NCBI GenBank assembly: GCA_913049535.1
Contig: CAJWYF010000004.1
Span: 29,678-93,677, forward strand
Direction: 5' to 3'
DNA: 64,000 bases
Origin: an uncultured Synechococcus sp.
GTDB taxonomy: Bacteria > Cyanobacteriota > Cyanobacteriia > PCC-6307 > Cyanobiaceae
Below, piece by piece: positions 35,730-44,323 of the stretch. The notes beneath the pieces were generated by a model, which saw nothing but the letters and a program-made list of their open reading frames with translations, had not been told where the DNA came from and searched no databases. The stretch's first letter is position 1. Each line of letters begins with the position of its first letter. Made by a program: the position numbers and the translations under genes.

Positions 35730-35948
35730 TCAGTTGACATAGAGCATGCGGGCCTGCTGCAGCACGGCCCCAAGATCAGCATCATCAAGCGCCAGGGCCT
35801 CCGGCCAGCAGCTGGACAGCCAGTGGCGAAAGGCTTGCGCATCAGGCGCATCAGCAGTACCGAATGGCGCAAAAAAGCTGTCCTGCGCAGCCAGCACGCG
35901 AAATTTGAGGAACTCGAGCAGGCGCGCGCGCCGAGCGGTTGGTGTCAC
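35730..35948 (-). CDS. Small conserved hypothetical protein
   Basis: A 72-residue helical protein: ARLLEFLKFRVLAAQDSFFAP, then FRHWLSSCWPEALALDDADL. It lies immediately upstream of the methyltransferase and abuts it without a gap. No known domain. Position and composition support a real gene. Confidence 0.6.
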   Translation of the reverse strand: MTPTARRARLLEFLKFRVLAAQDSFFAPFGTADAPDAQAFRHWLSSCWPEALALDDADLGAVLQQARMLYVN

Positions 35949-36045
35949 GGGTGTTGAGCGGTTCTTGATGCTGAAGAACGAGCCAGCAAGGCATGTCGAT
36001 GGGGTCGGGCCATGGCTAGTTGTTTGTGGTCGGCATCAACTAACC

Positions 36046-36291
36046 ATGCAACAGCTTGTCTCCATGCTCTCGGTCGCGACCATCGCCTTGGTGATGACGC
36101 TGCCAGCACAGGCTCGCTGCTATTTCGAGAACGGCCGCAAGATCTGCCGCGATGGCGGCTCGGTGGAAGTCAAGAACAACAAGGTCAAGGTGCAAGGTGG
36201 TGGCGGCGGCAGCGTCAAGGTGAAAGGCGGCAGCTCCGGGTCGGTCAAGGTTGAGGGGCCCGGTGGCCGTGGCGGCAAGGTCAGCTGGTAA
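36046..36291 (+). CDS. Small secreted protein with Val-Lys/Gly repeats
   Basis: An 81-residue protein with a clear signal peptide (MLSVATIALVMTLPAQA), then a small Cys pair (CYFENGRKIC), then a Gly-rich tail with three or four copies of a GGSVKV-like unit (GGSVEV, GGSVKVKGG, GSVKVEGPGG) ending GGKVSW. Alternating Val/Lys suggests beta strands with one charged face. The ATG at 36046 is chosen; the longer upstream frame is noncoding. Function unknown; probably exported. The 3' end overlaps the convergent neighbour by 11 bases. Confidence 0.65.
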   Translation: MQQLVSMLSVATIALVMTLPAQARCYFENGRKICRDGGSVEVKNNKVKVQGGGGGSVKVKGGSSGSVKVEGPGGRGGKVSW

Positions 36292-36781
36292 CACAGCGCC
36301 ACAGGGCCAAGCCGCCGCCGCGTCCACGGGCGAGCAGCCAAGCGCGAGGCGTGACGGCGATCAGGGCGAAAAACGGCGTCTTGTTCGCTTTGGGCTGCGG
36401 CAGCTGGCGCTGCAGCAGCCGCCACGAACCCAGCGAGAGCTGCAGCTGAACAAAGCGAAACATCAGCAGGGGCCGGCGACCAGTGAACCAGCCCGGTCCG
36501 CTGAAACGCAAAACGATCGGCCCCAGCCGAACCGAATTGCTGATCAGCAGCGGTTGCTCCATGTCCTGAGGGCTGTTCTCAATCAACAGCTGCGCTCCCA
36601 GCAAATTGAGAACGAGCGCCTGCAGGCTGCTGGTTTCCGTCCTACCAGCTGCCCACAAGCTGCGCGGCTGCCAACAGCCGGTCACCATCGAGGGTGAGAT
36701 GGCCGTGCCGTCGTGGCGCACGCGCTGCTCAAGCATGAGCAGCTCCCCATGGCTGAGCTGGTCCAGGCCGTTGATGCTCAT
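36281..36781 (-). CDS. Hypothetical protein, possibly PAP/fibrillin-like
   Basis: A 166-residue protein. [33 protein letters not shown] and the ending [16 protein letters not shown] follow the broad strand pattern of plastid-lipid-associated/fibrillin proteins, whose members often end in a (R)GNxGxLFVL-type strand, as does the protein at 41872. Similarity is weak, so this is tentative. The ATG overlaps the stop of the upstream helicase in an ATGA junction, indicating co-transcription. Confidence 0.6.
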   Translation of the reverse strand: MSINGLDQLSHGELLMLEQRVRHDGTAISPSMVTGCWQPRSLWAAGRTETSSLQALVLNLLGAQLLIENSPQDMEQPLLISNSVRLGPIVLRFSGPGWFTGRRPLLMFRFVQLQLSLGSWRLLQRQLPQPKANKTPFFALIAVTPRAWLLARGRGGGLALWRCVTS

Positions 36782-38061
36782 GCGCTCCGCCGCCGCCGCG
36801 CAGGCCTGGACCCTGAACCGGAAGGGTTGGGATGGCGGCTGCGGGGCGGGCGCCGACCGCGACCTCCGGAGAGATCCAAGGGTTCAGCCTTCAAGACGGT
36901 GGGTTCAAATCCAGCAACGGGTTCTTTGCGTAAGGCCTGGCCGGTGAGTTTTTCAATGGCCTTGAGCAGCAGCACCTCCTCGGCTGCCACCAGCGAGACG
37001 GCATAACCCTGCTCACCGGCCCTGCCGGTGCGGCCGATGCGATGCACATAATCCTCCGCCACGTTTGGAAGATCGAGATTCACAACACAGGGCAGCTGAT
37101 GAATATCAATGCCGCGGGCGGCGATGTCGGTGGCCACCAGCACTTTGATCTCTCCACTTTTAAATCCACCAAGTGCACGGGTGCGAGCGCCCTGGCTTTT
37201 ATTGGAATGGATCGCCGCCGCCTCAACGTTTTCATCCTGCAATTTCTTGACCACGCGGTTGGCCCCGTGCTTTGTGCGCGAGAAGACCAACACCTGCGAC
37301 CAGCGTTGTTGCTGAATCAAATGGATCAACAGCTCGATTTTGCGCGCCATGTCACAGGGGTGGACGAGATGCTCGATCTGGCTGTTGGCACGATTCGGTG
37401 GTGACACCTCGATCTGCAGTGGTTGATGCAAGAGCCCGGCAGCGAGCTTGCGGATCGGGGCGCTGAAGGTGGCCGAGAACATCAGGCTCTGGCGTCTGGC
37501 CGGCAGCAAGCGCATCACTTTCTGAATGTCACGGATGAAGCCCATGTCCAGCATCCGGTCGGCCTCATCGAGCACCAGCAGTTGCACGGCGCCCAGATCA
37601 AGGGCACCTTGGCCCTGCAGATCCAGTAATCGGCCCGGCGTGGCCACCAGCAGATCCACTCCAGAGGCCAGCCGTTTGATCTGAGGCCCGGCTTTGACGC
37701 CGCCAAAGATCACATCAGAAACCAGTGGCAGATGCCTGCCGTAGGCCACGACGCTTTCATGCACCTGCAGCGCCAGCTCGCGGGTGGGCGTAAGCACCAG
37801 GGATCGCACCTGACGGGAATGGGCCCGACGTCCCTGGCTGAGGAGTTGGAGCAGGGGAAGCGTGAAACCAGCTGTTTTGCCCGAGCCGGTCTGTGCTGCT
37901 CCCATCACGTCATGACCGCGCAAGACCGCCGGAATCGCCTGCTGCTGAATCGGTGATGGCGTGGCGTAGCCCTTCTCAACGAGGGCCTGCAGCAATTCAG
38001 GGCCCAGGCCGAGATCACTGAAGGCTGAGGCGGCGGCAGTACTGATGGGATGGGCGCTCAT
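36778..38061 (-). CDS. DEAD-box ATP-dependent RNA helicase (RhlE-like)
   Basis: A 427-residue helicase with all core motifs: Q motif ([12 protein letters not shown]), [28 protein letters not shown] in [42 protein letters not shown] and [11 protein letters not shown] short Arg/Pro/Gly-rich tail follows. The pattern is closest to RhlE. Cyanobacterial relatives such as CrhR are cold- or redox-responsive, but nothing here shows regulation. It precedes the possible fibrillin-like gene. Confidence 0.93.
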   Translation of the reverse strand: MSAHPISTAAASAFSDLGLGPELLQALVEKGYATPSPIQQQAIPAVLRGHDVMGAAQTGSGKTAGFTLPLLQLLSQGRRAHSRQVRSLVLTPTRELALQVHESVVAYGRHLPLVSDVIFGGVKAGPQIKRLASGVDLLVATPGRLLDLQGQGALDLGAVQLLVLDEADRMLDMGFIRDIQKVMRLLPARRQSLMFSATFSAPIRKLAAGLLHQPLQIEVSPPNRANSQIEHLVHPCDMARKIELLIHLIQQQRWSQVLVFSRTKHGANRVVKKLQDENVEAAAIHSNKSQGARTRALGGFKSGEIKVLVATDIAARGIDIHQLPCVVNLDLPNVAEDYVHRIGRTGRAGEQGYAVSLVAAEEVLLLKAIEKLTGQALRKEPVAGFEPTVLKAEPLDLSGGRGRRPPRSRHPNPSGSGSRPARRRRSA

Positions 38062-38136
38062 CACGCCGTTCAACGTAGGACCCAGAAGCCACTGAAACCC
38101 GAAGCCGTAGGGTTGATCTTTCAGCAGCGAGTTGTC

Positions 38137-38226
38137 ATGGAGTCCCTCAGTGACACGCTGCTGGGCCTGAGCTGCTTTCTGGGACTGGCCTGTTTGTTTG
38201 TCTGGGCCGATCGCGCCCTGCCCTGA
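38137..38226 (+). CDS. Possible 29-residue single-helix membrane microprotein
   Basis: A frame of 29 codons from the ATG at 38137 to the TGA at 38226 lies between the helicase and methyltransferase genes, both on the other strand. The product has MESLSDTL, a hydrophobic helix ([16 protein letters not shown]) and a charged end (DRALP), a typical single-pass topology. The ribosome-binding site is weak (GCGAG). It does not match any small photosystem, cytochrome b6f or NDH subunit I recall. Confidence 0.4.
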   Translation: MESLSDTLLGLSCFLGLACLFVWADRALP

Positions 38227-38244
38227 ACTGCCGCGCTTGGCTGC

Positions 38245-38892
38245 TCAGCGTTTGGCGCTGATCACCGAGAAGAAGGGATCACCCTTGCCGCCGAAATAGC
38301 CCGCCAAGCCGGCATGGCGTGTTTCTTCTGCAATCACCTCCGGCTTGGACCAGCCCTGGGAGAGCAGAACCGTGCCGACATACTCGAGGTGATCACGGTC
38401 GGAGCCATCAGCCCAGATCTGCGGCGCCTTGGTGAAGAACATGCGATTGGAGAAGGAAACGATCACCTGACCGCCAGGTCTGGTGATGCGCAACAACTCA
38501 GCGGCAATCGCTTCTGGCTGCTGCAGGTATTGCCAGCCCGCGACGATCAACGTGGCATCAACACTGGCATCGTCCAGTGGCAGAACCTGATCGGTGTTGA
38601 GGTTCTGCACCCAGCGACGCTCCAGCCGGGGGTTGCGCTGCAATTCCTCGGCATTGAGGCCATGGCCAATGACGCTGCGGTAGGTGATCTCCTCAGGAAG
38701 GTGGGAGACCCATGAGCTCATCAGGTCGAGCACGACCGCATCGGCAGGAAGCCGTTCGCGGTACAGGGCGGTCAGCCGTTGACGAAAGGCTTCATCCAAA
38801 TGCTGGACAAAACGAGGCTGTGAATAGAACAGAGCGTCATCAGAGCTGTCCCATTTGCGGCGCTGATCGTCGCTCAGCACAAGTACAGCCAT
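38245..38892 (-). CDS. SAM-dependent methyltransferase
   Basis: A 215-residue protein starting MAVLVLSDDQRRKWDSSDDA. The SAM fold is recognisable from VVLDLMSSWVSHLP, VIGHGLNAEEL, LPLDDASVDATLIVAGWQYL and RITRPGGQVIVSFSNRMF. The glycine-rich loop is atypical (DLMSSW). Close relatives annotated as methyltransferases occur across cyanobacteria. The start at 38892 is set by homology to this family; the longer frame upstream overlaps the cupin gene. Substrate unknown. Confidence 0.8.
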   Translation of the reverse strand: MAVLVLSDDQRRKWDSSDDALFYSQPRFVQHLDEAFRQRLTALYRERLPADAVVLDLMSSWVSHLPEEITYRSVIGHGLNAEELQRNPRLERRWVQNLNTDQVLPLDDASVDATLIVAGWQYLQQPEAIAAELLRITRPGGQVIVSFSNRMFFTKAPQIWADGSDRDHLEYVGTVLLSQGWSKPEVIAEETRHAGLAGYFGGKGDPFFSVISAKR

Positions 38893-38926
38893 GGGACCGT
38901 TGTTGATGCGCCGAGACGTTAACGAC

Positions 38927-39349
38927 TCAGCAGCGCAATTCGAAATCCTCAAAGCTGAACCCCGGCGACACCGTGCACTGCACCAGAGACCACTCGCCAA
39001 GGCTGCGGGCTGATTGCCACCACCCCGGCGGCACCCGGTGCCATGTCGCCATCGGAAACGCACCGAGTTCAAGATCTTCCACAGCCCCACCAGGGGCCTG
39101 CCGCTGAAGCAGCAACGGCGAACCGGCGCTGAAGTGCCAGATCTCATCGGCATGGCTGACGCGATGCCAGGCGCTGACCACCCCCCGGGGAAGCAAAAAG
39201 TCAATCAACGTCCCGGCTGATCGCTCGACACCATCGGGCCGTCTGACCAGCACATCAGAGCGATGGCGCTCGCGGAAGTAGCCCCCCTCGGGATGGGCTT
39301 GCAGCTGCAACTGCTCGATGAGTTGATCCACCCCAGGGAGCTGCGTCAC
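38927..39349 (-). CDS. DUF985 family cupin
   Basis: A protein of about 140 residues of the DUF985 cupin family. LQLQAHPEGGYFRERHRS and VVSAWHRVSHADEIWHFSAG carry the characteristic metal-binding His residues, followed by ATWHRVPPGWWQSA and TVSPGFSFEDFEL. The enzymatic role is unknown. No ATG suits the N-terminus; GTG at 39349 or GTG at 39370 are candidates, both close to the divergent neighbour's start. Confidence 0.85.
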   Translation of the reverse strand: MTQLPGVDQLIEQLQLQAHPEGGYFRERHRSDVLVRRPDGVERSAGTLIDFLLPRGVVSAWHRVSHADEIWHFSAGSPLLLQRQAPGGAVEDLELGAFPMATWHRVPPGWWQSARSLGEWSLVQCTVSPGFSFEDFELRC

Positions 39350-39398
39350 ACCTACACCGTCGACTGACACCAGAATGACCAGCCACCGGCAAGGGTCC

Positions 39399-40277
39399 AT
39401 GACTGGAAATCTGCAGGCCATCGGCTTTCTGATCACCTGGGTGCTGCTCTGGTGCCTTGGCGGTGTGGCTTTGGAGAGCGTGCTGGAGAGCTCCGGGTTG
39501 ATCACCCCCAGCGGCGCTGGGCTGGCGGGCGGTCTGGGCTTTCTGCTGTGGACAGCAGCCATCAGCCTTGGGGGTTGGGCGCTGTTCAACCGCATCACAG
39601 GCGTGAGCCAAGCGGGACCACGGCGCCAGGAAAATGCCTGGTCCACCATTCCGCTGCCACTGCAGCGCTGGTTGGAGCGCCAACCTGCCCTGCCCAAGGG
39701 ACAACGCCGGCTGGTGGTGCTGCTCAGCCAGCTCGGTGACTTTGACAGCGTTGAGTACGCGCAGGCCTTGATGCAGCAGTGGCAGGAACTGCAGGATGCA
39801 GGCATCGATGTGCGTGCCGTGGGCATTGGTGATGCCGGCAGCGCTGAGCGGTTCTGCCGCTACACCAGCTTTCCCCGTGAACGGCTCAGCCTGGAGCCGG
39901 AGGCGGCGCTGCATCGCGAACTTGGTCTCTACACCGGTGTTGAAGGCTTCTGGGGGCCATGGGGCAATCTCATGGCGATGTGCGCAGGCATCGGTTCACC
40001 CGGCACCCTGCGTGAGGTGCTGCGCGGCTATCACGGTGGCGGTCGATTTCTACCCTTCTGGATCGCCAGCATCCGGCTGCGGAACATGATCGAGGTGCTG
40101 AGCCACTGGGGCACCTACGTTCCCGATGAGCGTTGGATGACCCAGCGTGGGGCAACGTTGCTCATCAACGAGCGCTCCGAGCTGCTGTACAGCTGGCGGG
40201 ATCGGGGCCTGCTCGGTTTCTCCGCCACCATGGCCGAACCCTTGGCCTTTTTGAAGCTGCACACCACCAAGGCGTGA
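39399..40277 (+). CDS. Membrane-anchored peroxiredoxin-like (AhpC/TSA_2, PRXL2) protein
   Basis: A protein of about 292 residues. Two N-terminal hydrophobic helices (AIGFLITWVLLWCLGGVAL and a second around residues 45-65) precede a thioredoxin-fold domain: LVVLLSQLGDFDSVEYAQAL, VRAVGIGDAGSAERFCRYT, and ALHRELGLYTGVEGFW, as in the AhpC/TSA_2 family. The position normally holding a CxxC reads LSQLGDFD, so the peroxidatic Cys seems absent. Start at 39399 or 39375. Confidence 0.8.
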   Translation: MTGNLQAIGFLITWVLLWCLGGVALESVLESSGLITPSGAGLAGGLGFLLWTAAISLGGWALFNRITGVSQAGPRRQENAWSTIPLPLQRWLERQPALPKGQRRLVVLLSQLGDFDSVEYAQALMQQWQELQDAGIDVRAVGIGDAGSAERFCRYTSFPRERLSLEPEAALHRELGLYTGVEGFWGPWGNLMAMCAGIGSPGTLREVLRGYHGGGRFLPFWIASIRLRNMIEVLSHWGTYVPDERWMTQRGATLLINERSELLYSWRDRGLLGFSATMAEPLAFLKLHTTKA

Positions 40278-40337
40278 TCCCCGCACTTGGCGCAGCGCTG
40301 CATTTCCAAGAAGGTGAGTTCACTTGCAGCCGCTGCG

Positions 40338-40766
40338 ATGAGCGCCCCCGACGCAGAAGCCCTCCAGGCCTTGTTCACCAAGCCCTATGGAGAAGCGGCT
40401 CCCACGGAAGCCCAATGGCGTGAGCTCTACGCCGACGATGTTCACTTCACAGATCCCACCCAAGAAAAGCAGGGCATCAAGGCCTACCTCGAGGCCCAGG
40501 ACGGTTTGATCAAGCGCTGTGATGATGTGATGCTCAAAGCTTCGGATCTGGCCATCAGCGGCAACGTGGCCTTCATCGAATGGACCATGGGCCTGAAGAT
40601 CAAAGGGGTTGAATTCGTCTATCCCGGTGCCAGCCGGCTGCGCTTCAACGACGAGGGGCTGATCACGGATCACCGCGATTACTTCGATTTCGTTGGTCCC
40701 ACCTTTGGGCCAGTGCCGTTGATCGGGCCCTTTGTGCGTTGGATGTATGGCCGGTTTGTGACATGA
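40338..40766 (+). CDS. NTF2/SnoaL-like domain protein
   Basis: A 142-residue protein with the cone-shaped NTF2-like fold signature: WRELYADDVHFTDPTQEKQG, GNVAFIEWTMGLKIKG and DEGLITDHRDYFDF. Members range from isomerases and cyclases to non-catalytic binding proteins, so no function is claimed. The ATG at 40338 is preferred over an upstream frame. Its stop overlaps the start of the kinase gene (ATGA). Confidence 0.82.
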   Translation: MSAPDAEALQALFTKPYGEAAPTEAQWRELYADDVHFTDPTQEKQGIKAYLEAQDGLIKRCDDVMLKASDLAISGNVAFIEWTMGLKIKGVEFVYPGASRLRFNDEGLITDHRDYFDFVGPTFGPVPLIGPFVRWMYGRFVT

Positions 40767-41593
40767 ATGAACTGGCTGGGCTGCAGCTGGCGGTTGTGGG
40801 CCACACCGAATGGGTCGAATTCGTGCGGGTGCCGCACCTGCCCCATCCCGGTGAAATCCTGCATGCAGATGGTCTGCTGGAGCAGCCAGCGGGCGGCGGC
40901 GCAGTGACTGCCGTTCAGATGGCCAGGCTGGCTGGAGGAGCACGATTTTTCACGGCCCTAGGCCGTGATTCTCTCGGGCGGCGAGCCCTCAGCGAACTGC
41001 AAGCTCTCGGTTTGCAGGTGGAGGTGATCTGGCGCGATCAACCCACCCGCAGAGCGATCACCTATGTGGACGGCCATGGCGAGCGCAGCATCACCGTCAT
41101 CGGTGAGCGCCTCAATCCGGTGGCCGATGATCCGTTGCCCTGGGAGCAATTGCAGGATTGCGATGGTGTGTTTCTGACGGCCACCGATGCCGATGGCATC
41201 CGTCAGGCGCGTCAGGCGGCCGTGCTTACGGCAACCCCTCGCCTGGGGCTGGCGACCCTGGAGCACTCCGGCATCCAGCTTGATGCCCTGATCGGCAGCG
41301 GACTGGATCCCGGTGAGCAGGTTCCCGATGGACTGCTGAGCCAACAGCCCAAGCTGCGCATCGCCACGGAAGGCAGCAGGGGGGGCTGGAGTGAGCCTGG
41401 AGGGCGTTTCGCCACGGTGCAGCGGGGTCGCCCGCTGGGGGACACCTACGGAGCCGGTGATTCGTTCGCTGGTGGGGTGACAGCAGGGCTGGCAGCAGGC
41501 TGGAGCCGTGAGCGGGCCATCGATCTCGGCTGCCGTTGCGGGGCCAGCTGCATCGATGGCATCGGGCCCTATGCCAACCAGCTCAAGGGATGA
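40763..41593 (+). CDS. PfkB family carbohydrate kinase
   Basis: A 276-residue ribokinase-family kinase. LEQPAGGGAVTAVQMARLAG corresponds to the first PfkB signature and DTYGAGDSFAGGVTAGLAAG to the second, with the catalytic Asp in GAGD. The sugar or nucleoside substrate cannot be determined. It is coupled to the NTF2-like gene by an ATGA overlap and followed within 25 bases by a small gene leading into the fibrillin-Rieske run. Confidence 0.88.
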   Translation: MNELAGLQLAVVGHTEWVEFVRVPHLPHPGEILHADGLLEQPAGGGAVTAVQMARLAGGARFFTALGRDSLGRRALSELQALGLQVEVIWRDQPTRRAITYVDGHGERSITVIGERLNPVADDPLPWEQLQDCDGVFLTATDADGIRQARQAAVLTATPRLGLATLEHSGIQLDALIGSGLDPGEQVPDGLLSQQPKLRIATEGSRGGWSEPGGRFATVQRGRPLGDTYGAGDSFAGGVTAGLAAGWSRERAIDLGCRCGASCIDGIGPYANQLKG

Positions 41594-41614
41594 TGGGTCG
41601 GTTGTGAGGCGCTG

Positions 41615-41872
41615 ATGGCAGGAATCCGGGATCGGGACTTTCTGGTGGCCTGTGGCCGCTTGGCCAGTGCGCTGCACCTCAGTGCAGCCACCGCCAGGCA
41701 ACGGGCGGAATACCAGGCGCTGCAGGAGGGCATCAGCGACCATGCCGGCAAGCTTGAACTGGTGGAGCGCATGGTGGCCGAGGCCACCAGCAGAAGCGGT
41801 GAACAGGGCGAACGCCTCGATGCGCAGCTCCATGCGTTGGAATCGGAGGCGGACTTCCTGACCGAGGACTGA
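41615..41872 (+). CDS. Small conserved hypothetical helical protein
   Basis: An 85-residue protein starting MAGIRDRDFLVACGRLASA, largely helical (ALQEGISDHAGKLELVERMV) and acidic at the end (ALESEADFLTED). The stop and the next ATG overlap by one base (TGATG at 41870-41874), so it is probably translated together with the fibrillin gene. Unknown family. Confidence 0.7.
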   Translation: MAGIRDRDFLVACGRLASALHLSAATARQRAEYQALQEGISDHAGKLELVERMVAEATSRSGEQGERLDAQLHALESEADFLTED

Positions 41873-42411
41873 TGGATTGCCGTGCGCTGCTGCAGGAACT
41901 GAGTCAGCAGCGACCTCAGGCCAGTCGGATCGAGGAGCTGGTCAGCCGGCTGGAGCGCGACCATCCCTGCGATCTCAACCATCAGCAGCAGCAACTTGAG
42001 GCGGTGTGGGAGCTGCGCTGGAGCAGCAGCACGCAGCCCTACCTGCAGGTTCAGCCCTGGCTGGAGAACCTGCAGGTGCTGCAACCGAGCCGTGGGCGGG
42101 GCATGAACCTGCTCCGCTTGAAAGGATCGCTGGCCGCTGTAGGGAGCGTTGCCGTGATCGCTGAACTCACGCTTGATCCGCCGCAACGGGTCGGTGTGCG
42201 CTTCCAACGGGGCGGCTTGATCGGCCCCCGGCTGGGTGCGATCCAGGGGCGACTGCTGACAGCCGTCAACCAGAGTTTTCCGGCTTGGCTCGACATCACC
42301 GCGCTCGATGAGCAGGTGCGGATCTGCCGCGGCAACAACGGCACCTTGTTCGTGCTGCGTCGCCGCGATGACCTCAGCGGCGATGCCTTGATTCCTAACG
42401 TTCGCCCATGA
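41872..42411 (+). CDS. PAP/fibrillin family protein
   Basis: A 179-residue protein of the plastid-lipid-associated/fibrillin family. VWELRWSSSTQPYLQVQPWL corresponds to the conserved W-E-L-x-x-S strand, with LKGSLAAVGSVAVIAELTL and the ending CRGNNGTLFVLRRRDD. In plants fibrillins coat plastoglobules and bind lipids or quinones; cyanobacterial members are implicated in thylakoid photoprotection. It sits between a small helical gene and the Rieske oxygenase, with overlapping junctions. Confidence 0.85.
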   Translation: MDCRALLQELSQQRPQASRIEELVSRLERDHPCDLNHQQQQLEAVWELRWSSSTQPYLQVQPWLENLQVLQPSRGRGMNLLRLKGSLAAVGSVAVIAELTLDPPQRVGVRFQRGGLIGPRLGAIQGRLLTAVNQSFPAWLDITALDEQVRICRGNNGTLFVLRRRDDLSGDALIPNVRP

Positions 42412-43718
42412 GCGACACCCCATCCAACCTCTGGCAGCAGGCCTGGTATCCCGTCGCCTATCTGCGGGATCTTGATCCTCAGGCTCCCCAGCGTTTCGTC
42501 CTGCTGGGCCAGCCCCTGGTGATCTGGTTTGAGCGCGGCGAGGGGATCTGGCGGGTGTTTGCTGATGTCTGCCCCCATCGACTGGTGCCGCTCTCAGAAG
42601 GACGGCTCAGCAGTGATGGCCAGCTGGAGTGTCCCTATCACGGCTGGCAATTTGATGGTGCTGGTCACTGCACCCTGATTCCACAGGCCGCAGCGGACCT
42701 CACACCTCCAGCGCGGGCGCAATGCCGTTCCTACGCAGCGCGAGAAGCGCAGGGCTTGCTGTTTGTATTCAGCGGGGCTGCCGAGCTGGCCGAGGCGCAC
42801 CCCCTTCCGGTCGTGCCTTTGCTGGATGAGCCCGGTTGGCTGGTGCAGGACACCTTCCGTGATCTGCCCTATGACGCCATCACCCTGCTGGAGAACGTGC
42901 TCGATGTCAGCCACGTTCCCTTCACGCACCACGGCACAGTCGGCAAACGCTCCAACGCCGGTCCGGTGGAACTGGAGCTGATCGAGCAGGGCCCGGAAGG
43001 CTTCACCGGCATCTGGCAGGAGGGTCCGCGCCGCGGAAAACTGGGCACGCAGCACACCACATTCATCGCCCCTGGCTTGATGTGGCATGACCTGACAGCC
43101 AAGGGCTTTGCCCGCATCCTCACGGTGGTGTATGCCACACCGATGCAACCAGGGCAGTGCCGCGTCTTTGCTCGCTTCCCCTTCCAGTTCGAGCAGAAAC
43201 TGGCTGCACGTCTGCTCAAGCTAAGGCCTCAGTGGCTGCAGCACATCGGCAACCACCGAGTGCTGGAGGACGACCAGATCTTTCTTCACTACCAAGAGCG
43301 GGATGTGGAGCGCCAAGGCGGCAGTGCCAACTATTCCCGCAGCTGTGTGCTGCCCACCAGCTCAGATCGCTACGTCCTGGCGCTGCATCAATGGATCAAC
43401 CGCTACGGAGGTGTCCCCTTTCCACGTCAAAGCCTGCCGCCGCAGGAGACAAGCCTTGAGCAATTGCTCGATCGCTACGACAGCCATACCCGCCATTGCC
43501 GCAGTTGTTCCGCGGCCCTGATGCAGATCCGGCGGTTCCGCCGCTTGGGCCCTGCACTGATCGTCATGGCTCTGTTGGTCCTGGCGCTGAGCTCTGCGGC
43601 GCTGCTGCAACTCGGCCTGGTAGTCGTTGTGTTGCTGATGGTGCTCGGCCTGCGCCAGGCAGCCATCTGGGAGAGGGGACTGACCCAGGGGGAGCGCCAC
43701 CCGCCTCGCAACGCATGA
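42408..43718 (+). CDS. Rieske 2Fe-2S oxygenase, PaO/Tic55-like
   Basis: A 436-residue Rieske-type monooxygenase. The 2Fe-2S ligands are CPHR (about residues 55-57) and CPYHGW (75-80). The mononuclear iron site is ENVLDVSHVPFTHHG. A C-terminal CxxC (HCRSCSAAL) and two membrane helices follow, the architecture of pheophorbide a oxygenase, Tic55 and PTC52. Such enzymes oxidise chlorophyll derivatives; the substrate here is inferred only to class. It overlaps the fibrillin gene upstream and the DUF3598 gene downstream by ATGA. Confidence 0.9.
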   Translation: MSDTPSNLWQQAWYPVAYLRDLDPQAPQRFVLLGQPLVIWFERGEGIWRVFADVCPHRLVPLSEGRLSSDGQLECPYHGWQFDGAGHCTLIPQAAADLTPPARAQCRSYAAREAQGLLFVFSGAAELAEAHPLPVVPLLDEPGWLVQDTFRDLPYDAITLLENVLDVSHVPFTHHGTVGKRSNAGPVELELIEQGPEGFTGIWQEGPRRGKLGTQHTTFIAPGLMWHDLTAKGFARILTVVYATPMQPGQCRVFARFPFQFEQKLAARLLKLRPQWLQHIGNHRVLEDDQIFLHYQERDVERQGGSANYSRSCVLPTSSDRYVLALHQWINRYGGVPFPRQSLPPQETSLEQLLDRYDSHTRHCRSCSAALMQIRRFRRLGPALIVMALLVLALSSAALLQLGLVVVVLLMVLGLRQAAIWERGLTQGERHPPRNA

Positions 43719-44323
43719 ACCGGCGCCAAACCCTGCTGCAGTTCAACAGCGGTTGCTGGCATGGCTGTTTCGTGCGCCTTGATGGCGCAGGGCGCGAACA
43801 ACAACGATTCCCCACCAGCCTTGAGGTGCGTGATGCAGCCGGGCTGATCCAGGCCACCTTGACCTACGGCCACACCGGCCGCAGCCAGAGCATGAACTTC
43901 CTGGAGCCACCGGGAACCATGCAACTGAGTGAGCTGGGCCACTGGTCGCTGGGACCAGCCTACGTGGGCCCCATGCCATGGGTTTCCGAGCTGTGCGTGG
44001 TCTCAGGTGATCAGCGCCGTCGACTGATTGCCCGCCACAGCAGCAACAGCATTGACACCATCGTCTATGTGCGCGAGTCAAGGCAAGCGGACGGCGTCGC
44101 ACCTGCGGCTGAACCGTTGCCGGTGAGCATCACAGCAAGGGGGGAACTGCAGATCTGGCAGCTGGACGACGAGGTGGAACTGCTGGTGGACCCGCGCACT
44201 AGGCCATGGGATCAGGGCAGTGTGAGTGGCATGCGCTGGCACCACCCCAGCCGGGGAGTGCTGCAGGTGGTGCGTCGCTACGGACCTGGAGGCGCACTAT
44301 CACCGCTGGATCCCAGCTGGTGA
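43715..44323 (+). CDS. DUF3598 family protein (lipocalin-like)
   Basis: A 202-residue beta-rich protein of the cyanobacterial DUF3598 family: LLQFNSGCWHGCFVRLD at the N-terminus, LTYGHTGRSQSMNFLEPPG, and WELPD-like strands such as WVSELCVVSGDQRRRLIARH. Family members are thought to adopt a lipocalin-type barrel like the CpcS/CpcT chromophore lyases, but no role is established. The ATG overlaps the Rieske stop. The 3' end overlaps the convergent SbcC-like gene by 46 bases. Confidence 0.78.
   Translation: MNRRQTLLQFNSGCWHGCFVRLDGAGREQQRFPTSLEVRDAAGLIQATLTYGHTGRSQSMNFLEPPGTMQLSELGHWSLGPAYVGPMPWVSELCVVSGDQRRRLIARHSSNSIDTIVYVRESRQADGVAPAAEPLPVSITARGELQIWQLDDEVELLVDPRTRPWDQGSVSGMRWHHPSRGVLQVVRRYGPGGALSPLDPSW

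Noticed and set aside
38893..39204. 104-residue N-terminal extension of the methyltransferase
   Set aside because: It runs through the cupin gene in another frame, and its composition (Arg, Cys, Trp-rich) is that of a shadow frame.
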